A DNA stretch of 64,000 nt. It comes from Muscardinus avellanarius (lineage: Eukaryota; Chordata; Mammalia; Rodentia; Gliridae). The first letter of the stretch is position 1. Each line of letters begins with the position of its first letter. The notes under the pieces were generated by a model, which saw only the letters and a program-made list of their open reading frames with translations, had not been told where the DNA came from and searched no databases. Location: NCBI GenBank assembly GCA_963383645.1, contig OY726574.1, positions 53,743,477-53,807,476 of the forward strand. The letters are read 5' to 3'. Position numbers and translations under genes: made by a program. Shown piece by piece: positions 37,201 to 47,165 of the stretch.

Positions 37201-37539
37201 TATTTTCTTAGTTTAACACTTAGGGTTTTTTTGGTACTGGGAATTGAATGCATGAGCTACTGAGATACATCCCACCCCTATTTTACTTTGAAATAGGGTC
37301 TTACAAAGTGGCTGAGGGCCTAAGTTGCTGAAGCTGGCCTGGAACTTGTGATCCTCTGGTCTCCACCTCCCAAGTACTGGGATTTACAGGAGTGTGCTTC
37401 CACCCCTGATACACTTAATGCATGTGTAATTCACTTTTTTTGTGTGCAGTGGAGAGTACAAATCTGCCTTAATTATTTTCCCCAATTTATATTAGAGGTA
37501 GAACACACTGGGTTTAATCTCTAGTTTATTCTTCATTTT

Positions 37540-37590
<51 letters not shown>

Positions 37591-39958
37591 TACTGGGGTT
37601 CCTGGAAGCCCTTGTACCTACAGGCTACACTCCCAGACCTATTTTTACATTTTTATTTGGAAACAGGGTCTCCTAAGCCAGCACGCGTGGCTGGCTTTGA
37701 ACCTGCGCGATCCTCCTGTCTCTGCCTCCCAAGTGCGGGGATTACAAGCGTGCGCCACCACGCCCGGCTAATCTCTAGTTAAAAAAAAAAAAACACAGCT
37801 GGGTGTGGCAGCGCCCACTTATAATCCCAGTAGTTGGAAGGCTGAGACAGGAGGATAACAGGTTCACATCCAGCCACACCTACTTAGCCAGGCCCTCACA
37901 GCTTGTTTCAATATAAAAAATGAAAAATAGGAGCTGGGGGTGTAGATCAAAGGTAGAATACCTCTGAATTTAATCTCCACCAACACACACCATTCATTCC
38001 TCATTTCACCTAGGCTTTTGTTCTGCTCGCCTGTGTGATATCTGTTTGGGGATTCCCAGGAGCATTCTACCTCTCAGCTACTCCCCTCACCCAGTCCTTT
38101 TCCTTTTTATGTTTCAAACGTTTGTCACTCTAGTTTGCTGCGTCTGGCTAAATTGTCAAGGTTGGTCTTGAACCTATGATCTTCCTGCCTCAACCTTCCA
38201 AAGCCTTAGGAAATACTGCAGAGTTGAAGGGTTCACAACTTATTTTCATCTCCTTTATGTGTTTGTGGTACTAATAAGTGAACTTGGGGTACTATATAAG
38301 TGAACCTTATAATATTGTGAACCTAGGAGAGCCCGGCATGGCGGCACACACTTCTAATCCCAATACTTGGGGAGCTGAGACAGGAGGATCGCAGGTTCAT
38401 GGCCAGCCTCAGCAACCTCATGAGGCCCTCTGCAATTTAGTGAGACTCTTATTTTTTTTTTGGTGGGGGTACTGGGGATGGAACCCAGGGGCCTTCTACC
38501 TACGGGCTACACTCCCAGACCTATTTATTTTATTTGGAAACAGGGTCTCTTAAGCCAGCCTCAGCTGGCTTCGAACCTGCGCGATCCTCCTGTCTCAGCC
38601 TCCCAAGCGTGGGGATTACAAGTGTGCGCCACCACGCCCAGCTAGTGAGACTCCATTTTAAAATAAAAAATAAAATTAGGCTGGGAGTGTAGCTCAGAGG
38701 TAGTATGCTCCCAAGTTCAATCCTCTGTACAACATACATACACAGAAAGATCAAAAGGCTGAGAGGTAGAATGTCCCTGGGTTCAATTCCCACTACTACT
38801 AAATAAATAAAAACAAAACAAAAGCTAACCTTAAAATACTTTTGTTTGCCGGGCCTGGTGGTGCATGCTTGTAGCCCCAGCATTTGGGAGGCTTAGACAG
38901 GAGAATCCCGGTTCCAGGGCAGCCTTAGCTACTACTTAAGGAGGCCCTTGGCTTTAAATGCCTTCTCTAACTCCCTGAAATAGAATGCTGACAACTCTAT
39001 GCTATCTCAAACATATGAAAAATTGTCTATTACCTGTCTTCAGTAAACACAAAGTCCCAAACTTTCCAGGGTACTCGTATACAGTATACCTGTATACAAG
39101 TATCCAAGTTCTTGTATACAGTATAACAGGGGCCCAATACCTGATCCACCAAGTCAATTCCTGACTCCCCAGAAAAGAAACTAAATATTCCCAATTGCTG
39201 GCTTAGTTATAACCTTCTGCCCTATGTTCCAGACTCAGCCTCAAGAGAAAGCATGAAAACCAAACCTATATACAGACAGTTCCTAATTAATTATGCAAAT
39301 CAGCAAACAAGTCATCAGTAGGCTCATTACTAACGCAGTCACAGAAAGCGAGGAAACAGCGGAACTATTTGTTGTCTGTGTAACCAATCACAAGTAACAG
39401 AAAAGTTGGGCGTGGTGGCGCCTGCCTGTAATCCCAGCCTCAGCAACTTATCAGGCTTTCAGAATCGTCGAGAGACCCTGTTTCAAACCAAAAAAATTAA
39501 ACAGGGCTGGAGGCGTTGCTCGGGGACAGATTGCTCCGACATCAGCCTCCAGATGCAGAAGGGCGGAGGGAGTGGGAAGTTCTGCCTAACAGTGGAAGTT
39601 TCCTGTAGATCCAAAGCCCACCTTTAACGGAGACTGTCAGATAATCGGCCCTGAGCCCGAAGAGGGCCAAAACCCTTAAAAATCCAACTTAAGAACGAAT
39701 CCCTCGGACCCACGCCGTTTTGCAAGCAGGGCTCGCTATTTCCAGACCAACTCCGCAGAGCGAGGCCCCGGGAGCGGCTCGCGGCGCACCGGGAGCACCG
39801 CGGGCGGCCGAGCCCGCGCCACGATGGGCGCCGCGCCCGAGCCGTTGCAGGCCGCCATGCGGCTCGCCCGCCTCCCTCCCTCCCGCGGCGCGGCGCCCGG
39901 GGCCGGCCGGGCGGGCAGCTGCCCCGCGCCTGGGCTCGCCTCACCTCACGAGCTTCAT
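31128..39958 (-). CDS. SNRPD1: SNRPD1, small nuclear ribonucleoprotein Sm D1 (complete, four exons)
   Basis: Four exons on the minus strand splice in phase into exactly 119 codons, the length of mammalian SmD1. SmD1 forms part of the heptameric Sm ring on U1, U2, U4 and U5 snRNAs. It is assembled in the cytoplasm by the SMN complex and acts in the nucleus. The sequence shows MKLVR, then the Sm1 strand set ([19 protein letters not shown]), then Sm2 ([13 protein letters not shown]). A basic linker KVKSKKREA follows, then a tail of nine Gly-Arg dipeptides closing with GGPRR; arginines in this tail are known targets of symmetric dimethylation. All sites are GT-AG. The promoter is a CpG island. 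It lies head-to-head with ESCO1 and tail-to-tail with ABHD3, matching human order. Confidence 0.98.
31205..32155. repeat. SNRPD1 intron 3
   Basis: Contains minus-oriented SINEs at about 31285-31470 and 31490-31695 and one plus copy at about 31860-32015. The rest is unique AT-rich sequence flanking the exons. Confidence 0.75.
32156..32347 (-). CDS. SNRPD1: SNRPD1 exon 3, Sm2 motif and basic linker
   Basis: Minus-strand acceptor TTCCTGCTAG, donor GCTG|GTAAGT. The 192 bases encode 63 full codons from [14 protein letters not shown] through [20 protein letters not shown] to [11 protein letters not shown]. It contains the Sm2 motif that contributes to RNA binding in the ring. Confidence 0.97.
32348..34395. 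repeat. SNRPD1 intron 2
   Basis: SINEs at about 32390-32560 (+), 32840-33185 (-), 33425-33870 (+) and 33917-34131 (-). Non-SINE sequence at 32565-32830 is fairly GC-rich in the middle. No exon is seen besides the flanking SNRPD1 ones. Confidence 0.78.
33917..34131 (-). mobile_element. B1-dID-like SINE with target-site duplication
   Basis: Flanked by AGAAACGGCATTCTT (33902-33916) and AGAAACAGCATTCTT (34132-34146), one mismatch. Common subfamily, reverse orientation, with its A tail read as T and G runs at the left. Confidence 0.92.
34396..34472 (-). CDS. SNRPD1: SNRPD1 exon 2, Sm1 motif
   Basis: Minus-strand acceptor TTTTCCTAG, donor ACAG|GTATGG. The 77 bases encode [19 protein letters not shown] and VHGTIT with split codons at both ends. 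This is the N-terminal part of the Sm fold. The intron upstream is about 5.5 kb and SINE-filled. Confidence 0.97.
35456..35651 (-). mobile_element. B1-dID-like SINE with target-site duplication
   Basis: Flanked by ATACAAACTTTTTT at 35441-35454 and 35652-35665. It belongs to the GGTCTGGGAGTATAGCC-type subfamily, lightly diverged. Confidence 0.88.
36685..36899 (-). mobile_element. B1-dID-like SINE nested in another SINE
   Basis: TGGAGGATTCCTTTT at 36670-36684 recurs at 36900-36914. The host is a plus-strand SINE whose sequence resumes after the insert. It is of the GGAACCCC-tail subfamily. Confidence 0.93.
37527..37768 (-). mobile_element. B1-dID-like SINE with (TG)n tail and target-site duplication
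   Basis: TAATCTCTAGTT at 37515-37526 recurs at 37769-37780. The (TG)n tract at about 37544-37589 is the reversed tail of this copy. GGAACCCC-tail subfamily. Confidence 0.92.
38449..38642 (-). mobile_element. B1-dID-like SINE nested in another SINE
   Basis: TAGTGAGACTC at 38438-38448 recurs at 38643-38653, both from the host plus-strand SINE. The tail lies at the left with a T run. Confidence 0.9.
39945..39958 (-). CDS. SNRPD1: SNRPD1 exon 1 coding part (14 bp)
   Basis: The minus strand reads ATGAAGCTCGTGAG followed by GTGAGG. This gives MKLV and two bases of the arginine codon, completed by the G that opens exon 2. It lies inside the CpG island, as expected for the first exon. The 5' UTR extends to higher coordinates, with a likely start near 40030 (inferred). 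Confidence 0.95.
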
Positions 39959-40111
39959 CCTGGCGGCGCCGTCCCCCGCGGGCCCGAGAACGCACAGGAG
40001 CCGACGGAGCAGCGAGCGCGCCGGCGGGTGAATGGCCGGAAGCGCTGCGCGGGCCCGGGACGCCGAGCGCGCGGCCGGAAGCGCGGGCGCACTCACTTCC
40101 GGCCCCGCCCG

Positions 40112-40194
40112 CGCGCGGCCCCTGGCGACCGGAGGACCGAACTGCGCCCGCGCGGCCCCTGGCGACCGGAGGACCGAACTGCGCCCGCGCGGCC
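40112..40194. repeat. 37-bp perfect tandem duplication in SNRPD1 promoter
   Basis: Two full copies (40112-40148, 40149-40185) plus nine bases of a third are identical. The unit is GC-rich, carrying CTGGCGACCGGAGGACCG and GAACTGCGCCCGCGC. No mismatch was found, so the duplication is recent. Confidence 0.95.
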
Positions 40195-40290
40195 GCAGGG
40201 CGGCGGGACGGGGCCCGGGGGCCGCTGGCGAGCAGGCTTGTTGCTTCCACGCGGCCAGAGCGCCGGCGAAGCACGAAATGCAACTTCCTC

Positions 40291-40448
40291 TGATCAAAGA
40301 GGAGTTCTGAAAGACGCCCAAACGATTAATATTGGTCCAACACCTGAAACCGTGTTTTTTTTTGTTTTTTGGTTTTTTTTGCGGGTCTGGGATGGAACCC
40401 AGAGGGATTTGACCTCCGAGCTACACCCCTTGCCCTGTTTTTTACTCT

Positions 40449-40487
<39 letters not shown>

Positions 40488-40960
40488 TTTTGGTGGTACT
40501 AGGGGTGGAACTTAGAGGCTTTCTACCTCCGGGCTATACACCCAGACCTTTTTCTATTTTATTTGGAAACAGGGTCTCACCAAATTGCTGAGAGCCTCAC
40601 TAAGTAGCTGAGTGAGGCTGGCTTTGAACCCGTGCGATCCTCCTGTCTCAGCCTCCCAAGTGCTGAGACCGGAGGATGGCGGTTCATGGACAGCCTCAGC
40701 TACCTAGTGAGGACCTCTGCAACCCAGTGAGATCCTGTTTCAAAATAAAGAGTAAATGCCGGGCGTGGTGGCGCACGCTTGTAATCCCTGCGCTCGGGGT
40801 GCTCTAACTCTGAGCTAAACCTGCAGCTTTATTTTATTTTTTATTTTGAAACGATTTCACTAAGTTGTTGGGGGAGGCGTCACTCAATTACTGAAGCTGG
40901 CCACGAACCAGCAATTTTCCTGTCTCAGCTTCCCAAATCCTGGAATTTATACATTCTCTC

Positions 40961-41023
<63 letters not shown>

Positions 41024-41766
41024 GTGTTGAACCCAGTGGCATTCTACCTCCGAGTTACACCCCAACCTTTTTATTTTGAAACAGGGTCGCACGAGGTTGA
41101 GTCTCGCTACTTGCTGAGGCTGTCCTAGAGCCTGTGATCCTCCTCTCTCAGCCTCCCAAGTACTGGGATGGATTCCAAGCATGAACTACCACACCTGGCT
41201 ATATTGTTATTTTTGAAACGGGGTCTTGCTAAATTACCCACACTGGCATGGAACTTGTGATCCTCTTCTATCAGCCTCCCAAGTACTGGGAATGCAGTCA
41301 CAGGCCACTGTCCTGGGCTAAATTCCTCCTCACGTTCAGCAAGACTTCAGTCGATGAAGATGTCCCTAGACTATGAACACAATTTCAGTATTAAGCCCCC
41401 GATGCACATTGCCGGCTACCTTCTCAACATCTAACCCTTTTTCATCCCCAAAGTTCCTAATATTCCCCAGGCATGATAGCACATTCCTGTAATTCCAGGA
41501 CTTGGGAGGCTGAGACAGGAGGATCGCAGGTTCCAGGCCAGCCTCAGCTACTTAATGAGACCTTGTTTCAAAATTTAAAAAAAAGAAAATTAAGTTAAAA
41601 AAAATTTTTTAAAGGACCTAAGTAGCTGAGGCTGTCTGCAAACCGCGATCCTCCTGTCTCAGCCTTCCAGAAGCTTGGATTACAGGCGCGCCACCACACC
41701 CAGATTAAATTAAAAATTTTAAAATGAGCTGGCGTGGTGGCTCACGCTTGTAATCCCAGTACTTGG
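40291..41766. repeat. Gap upstream of SNRPD1, SINEs and simple repeats
   Basis: Minus SINE pieces at about 40378-40445 and 40488-40665, plus pieces at 40665-40800, minus at 41025-41200 and 41210-41325, plus at 41465-41570. (TTTA)n at 40447-40490 and (CT)n at 40955-41020. A short unique part is at 41325-41460. The last SINE (from about 41725) is cut by the retroviral element. Confidence 0.8.
40955..41020. repeat. (CT)n tract
   Basis: About 66 bases of CT dinucleotide with one CC break, next to the reversed tail of a SINE (ATTGTGTTGAACCCAGTGG). Confidence 0.92.
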
Positions 41767-42089
41767 TGATAAGTAAAATAAAAAATTAATGCGAGTAAAA
41801 TAAAAATAATGTGCGTATGGCGGAGTGTGAAAAACACAAGAGAGGTCCGGTACACATGGCATGTAAAGTTTTAATGGCACGGCTCTCCCGGGGATCAGGG
41901 CGAGGCACCGTGGGGCCCGCGCGCCTGTCCGAAGCTTGAGGACGCGGGCTCTCCTTTTCAAGGTATGCATCTCGCGAGATGAGGGTTTACTCGCGGGAAC
42001 GCCCAATTCTCGCGGGGGTTTCAGCCCCTCCCTTGCCCTGCAGAGGTCATGTGACACAAAGTCACATGAGTGCAGGACCCAACTTATCA
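41767..42089 (-). repeat. 3' LTR of the endogenous retrovirus
   Basis: 323 bp, ending in the short inverted repeat TGATAAGT/ACTTATCA. It is about 97% identical to the copy at 44372-44694. The differences are mostly transitions at CpG sites. It is the 3' LTR because the primer-binding site lies beside the other copy on the minus strand. Confidence 0.92.
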
Positions 42090-43850
42090 TCCCGGCCTTT
42101 TGATGGTAGGGATAACGGATGACGATTGGACCCTCTAGCTTCTTCCTGCTGTCAAGGGGCGTCGTCAGGGGCCCCAGGCCAGGAGGAGTCAGGAGTCCAG
42201 TCCCCCAGAAGGGGGTGCAGGTAGGTGCATAGCTGCAGTGCGAATTGGAGGTTACCCTGGACAGCTTAGTGATGTGTGCTTGAGGAGGCTTGAACAGGCA
42301 AGGGCCTTTTCCAAGGGCACTGTTCCAGTGGCCCTCCTGGCCACACAGTCTGATTGGTAGGCGTGGCTTTACCCCACTTCAGGCAGGCTCCTGGAGGTAG
42401 TCGTCGTTGCAGTCCTCCACACCTAGGTGGCGCTCCAGAGGGCTGAGCCGCCACCGCCAGCTGAAGGGCAGCTACCAGGGATCTGCTTTTTGGCAAAGTT
42501 GGAGTGTACGCTCCATCTCCGCCTGTTTCTCTCTGGAATTAAAACTTAGATGCCATGTTAAGGTTCTGTCAGCTGCGACGGACCTATACTCACAAAGAGC
42601 GCGTCCCGGGGCTGGTGTCCGGCAAGAATGGCAACGCAGACTCCCCATGGGCAGAGGGTGTTGCCCCAGCCCCGGCGTTTCCCACAGCACCTAGGGCGCG
42701 CCCACGCGGGCCGCCCAGCAAAATTGCAGTCTGGCGCGGGCCAAGATGGCATCACCAGGCAGCGACTATGCGCCATCACAAAATGGCAGCTGACGGGAAA
42801 ATAAATGGCAGCTGATAGGGGAGAGCATTTGGAGGGATACCAGACTGCTTATAAAAGTTCCTAACTATTCCTGGGCCACCACAACCCATTTCCCAACTCG
42901 TATCAAGGCAGACAGGCGCTCAGGGCATCTGCTAGTACAAAGGTTCGACTCCCCATAATTGGTTCACGGGCGGAAACGAAGAACAGGAAATGGGCGTCCC
43001 TGATTTCCCTGCTCAATCGTTCGGAAATGGAGGTTAAGAGATAGGGAAGAACTTCTTCATTCCTTCTCAAAACCGGAGGATGACCTCGTCATCCAGAGGG
43101 TGGTCCCAGTGGACCAGGGGACAATGGGTCACCAAGCGCTTGGATTTTGGGGTCTCAGTGGACCGGAAGACCCAAGTCTGGAACCCGCTAACCAAGGGAA
43201 GGAGGCAGTTTACCAGAGTGAAGTGTTGCCGGCCAGTGCTGGCTGCGACAGAAGCGCTGAGAAGCTGCTGGGGGTGCAGTGGAGCTGGGGCACGCAGATG
43301 CTGGTGGCTGGTGTGGATGGCACTGACGGCTGGCACAGGCGGGATCAAACGGTGGCACGCAGGCAGCATGGCTTGTCCAGTTTGCGGCGTGGAGACAAAA
43401 TGGCTTCCAGGCATGCGGCAGTCGCTGAGGCTGGGCCCCGAGGAGCACCGCCAGTGAGCCTGGCTTGGGCGGGCGAAACGGAGCAGCAGCAGCAAGTAGA
43501 GCTACGCCTGGCGCAGGTGACTGTGGCGGACACCGAAGCCGGCTGTGTGCCGCCCAGTGAGCCTGGCTCGGGGCGGGCGGGGCAAACCGGCCAGAGGTCC
43601 CAGCGGTGACTGGAGCGCCGAGCTGGAACGGCGGTTTTAGGAGGTCCAAGCAGCAGGCAGAGGTCCTGGCCCGTGCAGGAGGTCGGCAAGCAGAGCAGGT
43701 GCCAGCATCACCCAAGGAGCCTGGCTCCGGGCGGGTGGAACTGGCAGCCTGGCGGCCGGAGGAGCCTGCACGCCCCGGCAGTGGTGGCTGTGGCCGCGGT
43801 GGCAGTGGAAGATGGCCGTCAGCGCTCCAGAAGAGAGCACGTGGGCGGGA

Positions 43851-44150
43851 AAAGATGGCCACTGGCTCTCAGCAGAGTGCAGGGCTGGAATGATGGCCGC
43901 AGACTCTCAGCAGAGCGCGGGATCAGAAAGATGGCCACCGGCTCTCAGCAGAGCGCGGGGCCGAAAAGATGGCCGTGAGCTCTCAGCAGAGCGCGGGGCC
44001 GGAAAGATGGCCACCGGCTCTCAGCAGAGCGTGGGGCTGAAAAGATGGCCGCGAGCTCTCAGCAGAGCTCGTGGCTGGAAAGATGGCCGCGGACTCTCAG
44101 CAGAGCCCGGGGCGGGAAGAAGGCCGCCGGCTCTCCCGGAGAGCGTGGGG
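43851..44150. repeat. 38-bp tandem array inside the retroviral element
   Basis: Units begin at 43851, 43889, 43927, 43965, 44003, 44041, 44079 and 44117, exactly 38 bases apart. Seven carry RATGGCC preceded by A/T-rich AAAG or AATG; the eighth is worn (AAGAAGGCC). The conserved core also includes CTCTCAGCAGAGC. As 38 is not a multiple of three, translated frames through it shift each unit and are not coding. Confidence 0.95.
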
Positions 44151-44371
44151 CTGGGGAAGAAGCTTACGGTCCGGGCAGGCACGGGGCGGCAGCGGCGGCA
44201 GTGGTGGGAGCAACACCTGCAAGCAGAGCGCTGGTGTGGGACCTCACAGTCGAGCTGCTGGCAGGTCGGAGAGTCCGGGGCTCAAAAAGAGAGTAAAAAT
44301 AAAAAGAGAAAACAAAAAAAAAAGGAAAAAAATGGGGAGGGACCCAAGAGTTCTCCCGGTTCGGCACCAAA

Positions 44372-44694
44372 TGATAAGTAAAATAAAAAATTAATGCGAG
44401 TAAAGTAAAAATAATGTGAGTACGGCGGAGTGTGAAAAACACGAGAGAGGTCCGGTACACATGGCATGTAAAGTTTTAATGGCACGGCTCTCCCGGGGAT
44501 CAGGGCGAGGCACCATGGGGCCCGCACGCCTGTCCGAAGCTTGAGGACGCGGGCTCTCCTTTTCAAGGTATGCATCTCGCGAGAGGAGGGTTTCCTCGCG
44601 GGAACGCCCAATTCTCGCAGGGGTTTCAGCCCCTCCCTTACCCTGCAGAGGTCATGTGACACAAAGTCACATGAGTGCAGGACCCAACTTATCA
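44372..44694 (-). repeat. 5' LTR of the endogenous retrovirus
   Basis: 323 bp, same ends as its partner. Minus-strand ATTAAA at 44480-44475 fits a poly(A) signal about 110 bases before the LTR end. The primer-binding-like sequence follows at 44369-44354. The SINE interrupted by the insertion resumes at 44695 with CTTGGGAGGCTG. Confidence 0.92.
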
Positions 44695-45076
44695 CTTGGG
44701 AGGCTGAAAGAGTAGGATCATGGGTTCACGGCCACTTCAACTACTTAGTGATCCACAATTTAGTGAGACCCTGTTTCAAAATAAAGACAAAATCTGGGCT
44801 TGGTAGCACACGCTTGTAATCCCAGCTTTTGGGAGGCTGACACAGCGTGATCCTGGTTTGCAGACAGCTTCAGCTACTTAGTGAGTAGTGAGGCCCCTTG
44901 CAACTCGGTGAGATCATTTCAAAATAAAGAATAAAAAATAGGGCCAAGGATGTAGCTCGGAGGCAGAACGCCCCTGGGTTCCATCCCCAGTACCAAAAAA
45001 AATAAAAAATAAATAAAAATAGGGCTGGGGGCATAGCTCAGAGGTAGAATGCCCTGGGTTCCATGGTTCCATCGCC

Positions 45077-45079
<3 letters not shown>

Positions 45080-45127
<48 letters not shown>
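45080..45127. repeat. (CA)n tract at a SINE tail
   Basis: About 24 CA units follow CATCGCCAGTA, the tail of a plus-strand dID SINE. Confidence 0.95.
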
Positions 45128-45131
<4 letters not shown>

Positions 45132-46144
45132 GATTACAAGTATGCACCACCATGACCAAGGGGAACTATTTTTTTACAGCACTTTTTTCCCCCCCAATAC
45201 TGGGACATTCTTCTTTCCCCTCAGTTAATAAACTGACTACAGCCAGGTGTGGTGGTGCACGCTTTTAATCCCAGCAAGGGGGGGAGGGAAGAGGGACTAA
45301 GACCTAAGGATCGCGGTTCTCAGACAGTCTCAGCTACTTAGTGAGGCCCTCTGCAACTTAGTGAGACCTTGTTTTAAAATAAAGAATGAAAAGTAGGGCT
45401 AGGGTGTAGCTTGGAGGTAGAATGTCCCTGGGTTCCATCCCCAGTACTGAAAAAAAATTAAATAATTAATTAAATAGGGCTGGGGGAGTAGCTTGGTGGT
45501 AGAATGCCCCTGGGCTCTATCCTCAGTACCTCCCCTCACAACACTTCTATACCAAAAATAAGCACATATGGCTTCAGGTGATCTGATAGTGTAAGGATTC
45601 CCTATGCTCTTGACTGAGGCTACTAGAATAGAATAGATCACTGAGCGGCAAAGGCCGAGCCTGGTACAGAAGTGCATGTCTGTCATCTCAGTCCTTCAAA
45701 GGCTGAGACATGAGGATTGCAGGTTCAAGACCAGCCTTAGCAAGTAGTGAGACTCTGCAAAGTAGTGAGATCTTTCTTGTTTCAAAATAAAAAATAAAGC
45801 TGGGCAAGGCTGAGTCCGGAGAATCTCAGGTTTCAGGGCAGCCTCAGCCAATTACTGAGACCCATGAACGAAAAAATCAAAAGGAGCTGAGGGTGTAACT
45901 TGAAGGTGGAATGCCTCTAGGTTCAGCCCTCAGTCCTACAAAAAAATTGATTAAAAATAAAACAAAAAAGAGCTGGGGGTGTCGCTTGGAGGTAGAAAGT
46001 CCTGCCAGCCCTATTTTTATTCTTTTTTTTTTTTTTGAAACAGGGTCTCACTAAGTTGAAGAGGGGCAAATAACCAGCTTTAATCGGGCCACAGTTTACT
46101 CCTGAGTTTTTCCTCATTTGAGCATCTTTTAATGTACATCAGGG

Positions 46145-46304
46145 ACTGGGTGTGGGCATGCGGACAGTGGACAGGCCTTTTCTAAGGCACACAGCTTATG
46201 ATAATGTGGGGACTGTTCTCAGCCACTGGGTGTGGGCATGCGGACAGTGGACAGGCCTTTTCTAAGGCACACAGCTTATGATAATGTGGGGACTGTTCTC
46301 AGCC
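46145..46304. repeat. 80-bp perfect tandem duplication
   Basis: Copies at 46145-46224 and 46225-46304 are identical, including GGCATGCGGACAGTGGACAG and CTTATGATAATGTGGGGAC. Lies in a non-SINE island. Confidence 0.96.
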
Positions 46305-46963
46305 ATCAATTCCCAGCCATGAAATCGCACCACTAAATCGCCAGGCAGCTCACTGAGGTTTTGTGGAAGACCTTTTTTTTGCAGTACTTAGTATGAAACC
46401 CAGTGGCCTTCGACCACCCAGCTACACTCCTAAACCTGTTTTTTTTTTTTTTTTTTTTTTTTTTTCAGCACTAGGCATGGAACCCAGGGGCATTCTACCT
46501 CCAAGCTACACCCCCAGCCCTATTTTTTATTCTTCATTTTGAAACAGGGTCTCACTGAGTTGCTAAGGGCCTAAGTAGTAGCTGAAGCTGTCCTTCAACT
46601 GAGATCCTCCTGTCTCAGCCTCCCAAATGCTGGGATTACAAGTGTGAACCACCACACCCAGCTTTTCCCTTTATTTTGAAACAGGGCCTCACTAAGTAGC
46701 TGAGCCTGGCTATGAACCTGTGATTCTCCTGTCTCAGCCTCCCAAGTACTGGGATTACAAGCATGTGCCACCATGCTCAGCTGTGAAAGGCATTTTGTTA
46801 GCAAAACATCAAGTTTGCCAGGTGTGGTGGCTTACACTTGTAATCCCAGTACTTGGGAGGCTGAAACGGGAGGATCAGTGTTCGAGAACAGCCTCAGCTA
46901 CTTAGTGAGGTCCTCTCTAACTTGGTGAGACCTTTTTTCAAAATAAAGAATGAAAAATAGGAA

Positions 46964-47165
46964 GCCGGCCGTGGTGATGCACACTTGTAATCCCAGCATT
47001 TGGGAGGCTGAGACAGGAGGATTGCGATTCCTGGACAGCCTCAGCTACTATTTAGTGAGGCCCTTTGCAACTTAGTGAGACCCTGTTTCAAAATAAAGAC
47101 TAAAAAATAGGGCTGGGGGTGTAGTTCAGAGACAGAATGCCCCCGGGTTCCATTCCCAGTACTGC
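46964..47165 (+). mobile_element. B1-dID-like SINE, common subfamily
   Basis: Head GCCGGCCGTGGTGATGCACA, middle CTTAGTGAGACCCTGTTTCA, tail GGGGGTGTAGTTCAGAGACA with CCATTCCCAGTACTGC. Near full length. Confidence 0.9.

Larger units (their letters stand above)
34473..39944. repeat. SNRPD1 intron 1, SINE-dense
   Basis: SINEs occupy most of 34520-38950 in both orientations, including TSD-flanked minus copies at 35456-35651, 36685-36899, 37527-37768 and 38449-38642. Unique AT-rich sequence lies at 35070-35270, 37130-37230 and 38960-39395. One plus SINE is at 39405-39520, and the CpG island then begins. Confidence 0.8.
39720..40290 (-). promoter_or_regulatory. SNRPD1: SNRPD1 CpG-island promoter
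   Basis: Very CpG-dense sequence surrounds exon 1, in sharp contrast to the AT-rich SINE blocks around it. ETS/GABPA-like cores occur at about 40036-40044 and 40075-40083 (CCGGAAGCG) and at 40094-40102 (CACTTCCGG). There is no TATA box at a fitting place. A perfect 37-bp tandem duplication (40112-40194) lies just upstream of the inferred start. This is the usual design of a housekeeping splicing-factor gene; motif calls are by eye. Confidence 0.85.
41767..44694 (-). mobile_element. Non-autonomous endogenous retrovirus with two LTRs (ERVK/IAP-like signals), minus strand
   Basis: Two direct 323-bp repeats (41767-42089 and 44372-44694) start TGATAAGT and end ACTTATCA and differ at about ten positions. 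On the minus strand, two bases after the 5' LTR (44372-44694), TGGTGCCGAACCGGGA resembles a tRNA-Phe primer-binding site with two missing bases, as used by IAP-type elements. A purine-rich stretch AAAAGGCCGGGA abuts the 3' LTR. The minus LTR has ATTAAA at 44480-44475. The flanks repeat CTTGG (5-6 bp), and the insertion splits a B1-dID SINE. The 2.28-kb interior is GC-rich and has no gag, pol or env frame I can recognise, so movement would need helper proteins. A 38-bp array fills 43.85-44.15 kb. Confidence 0.9.

Noticed and set aside
39824..40591. 255-codon plus-strand frame over the SNRPD1 promoter, and 219- and 126-codon minus frames
   Set aside because: GC-rich low-complexity peptides opposite or beyond a known first exon; the plus frame also ends in SINE-derived peptide.
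43188..43862. 224-codon minus frame in the retroviral interior, considered as gag
   Set aside because: Proline/alanine/serine-rich composition from high GC; no capsid or zinc-knuckle motif; other frames in the same place are equally long.
43812..44381. 189-codon plus frame with repeating peptide units in the 38-bp array
   Set aside because: The unit length is not a multiple of three, so the peptide repeat only cycles through frames; the element is on the other strand.
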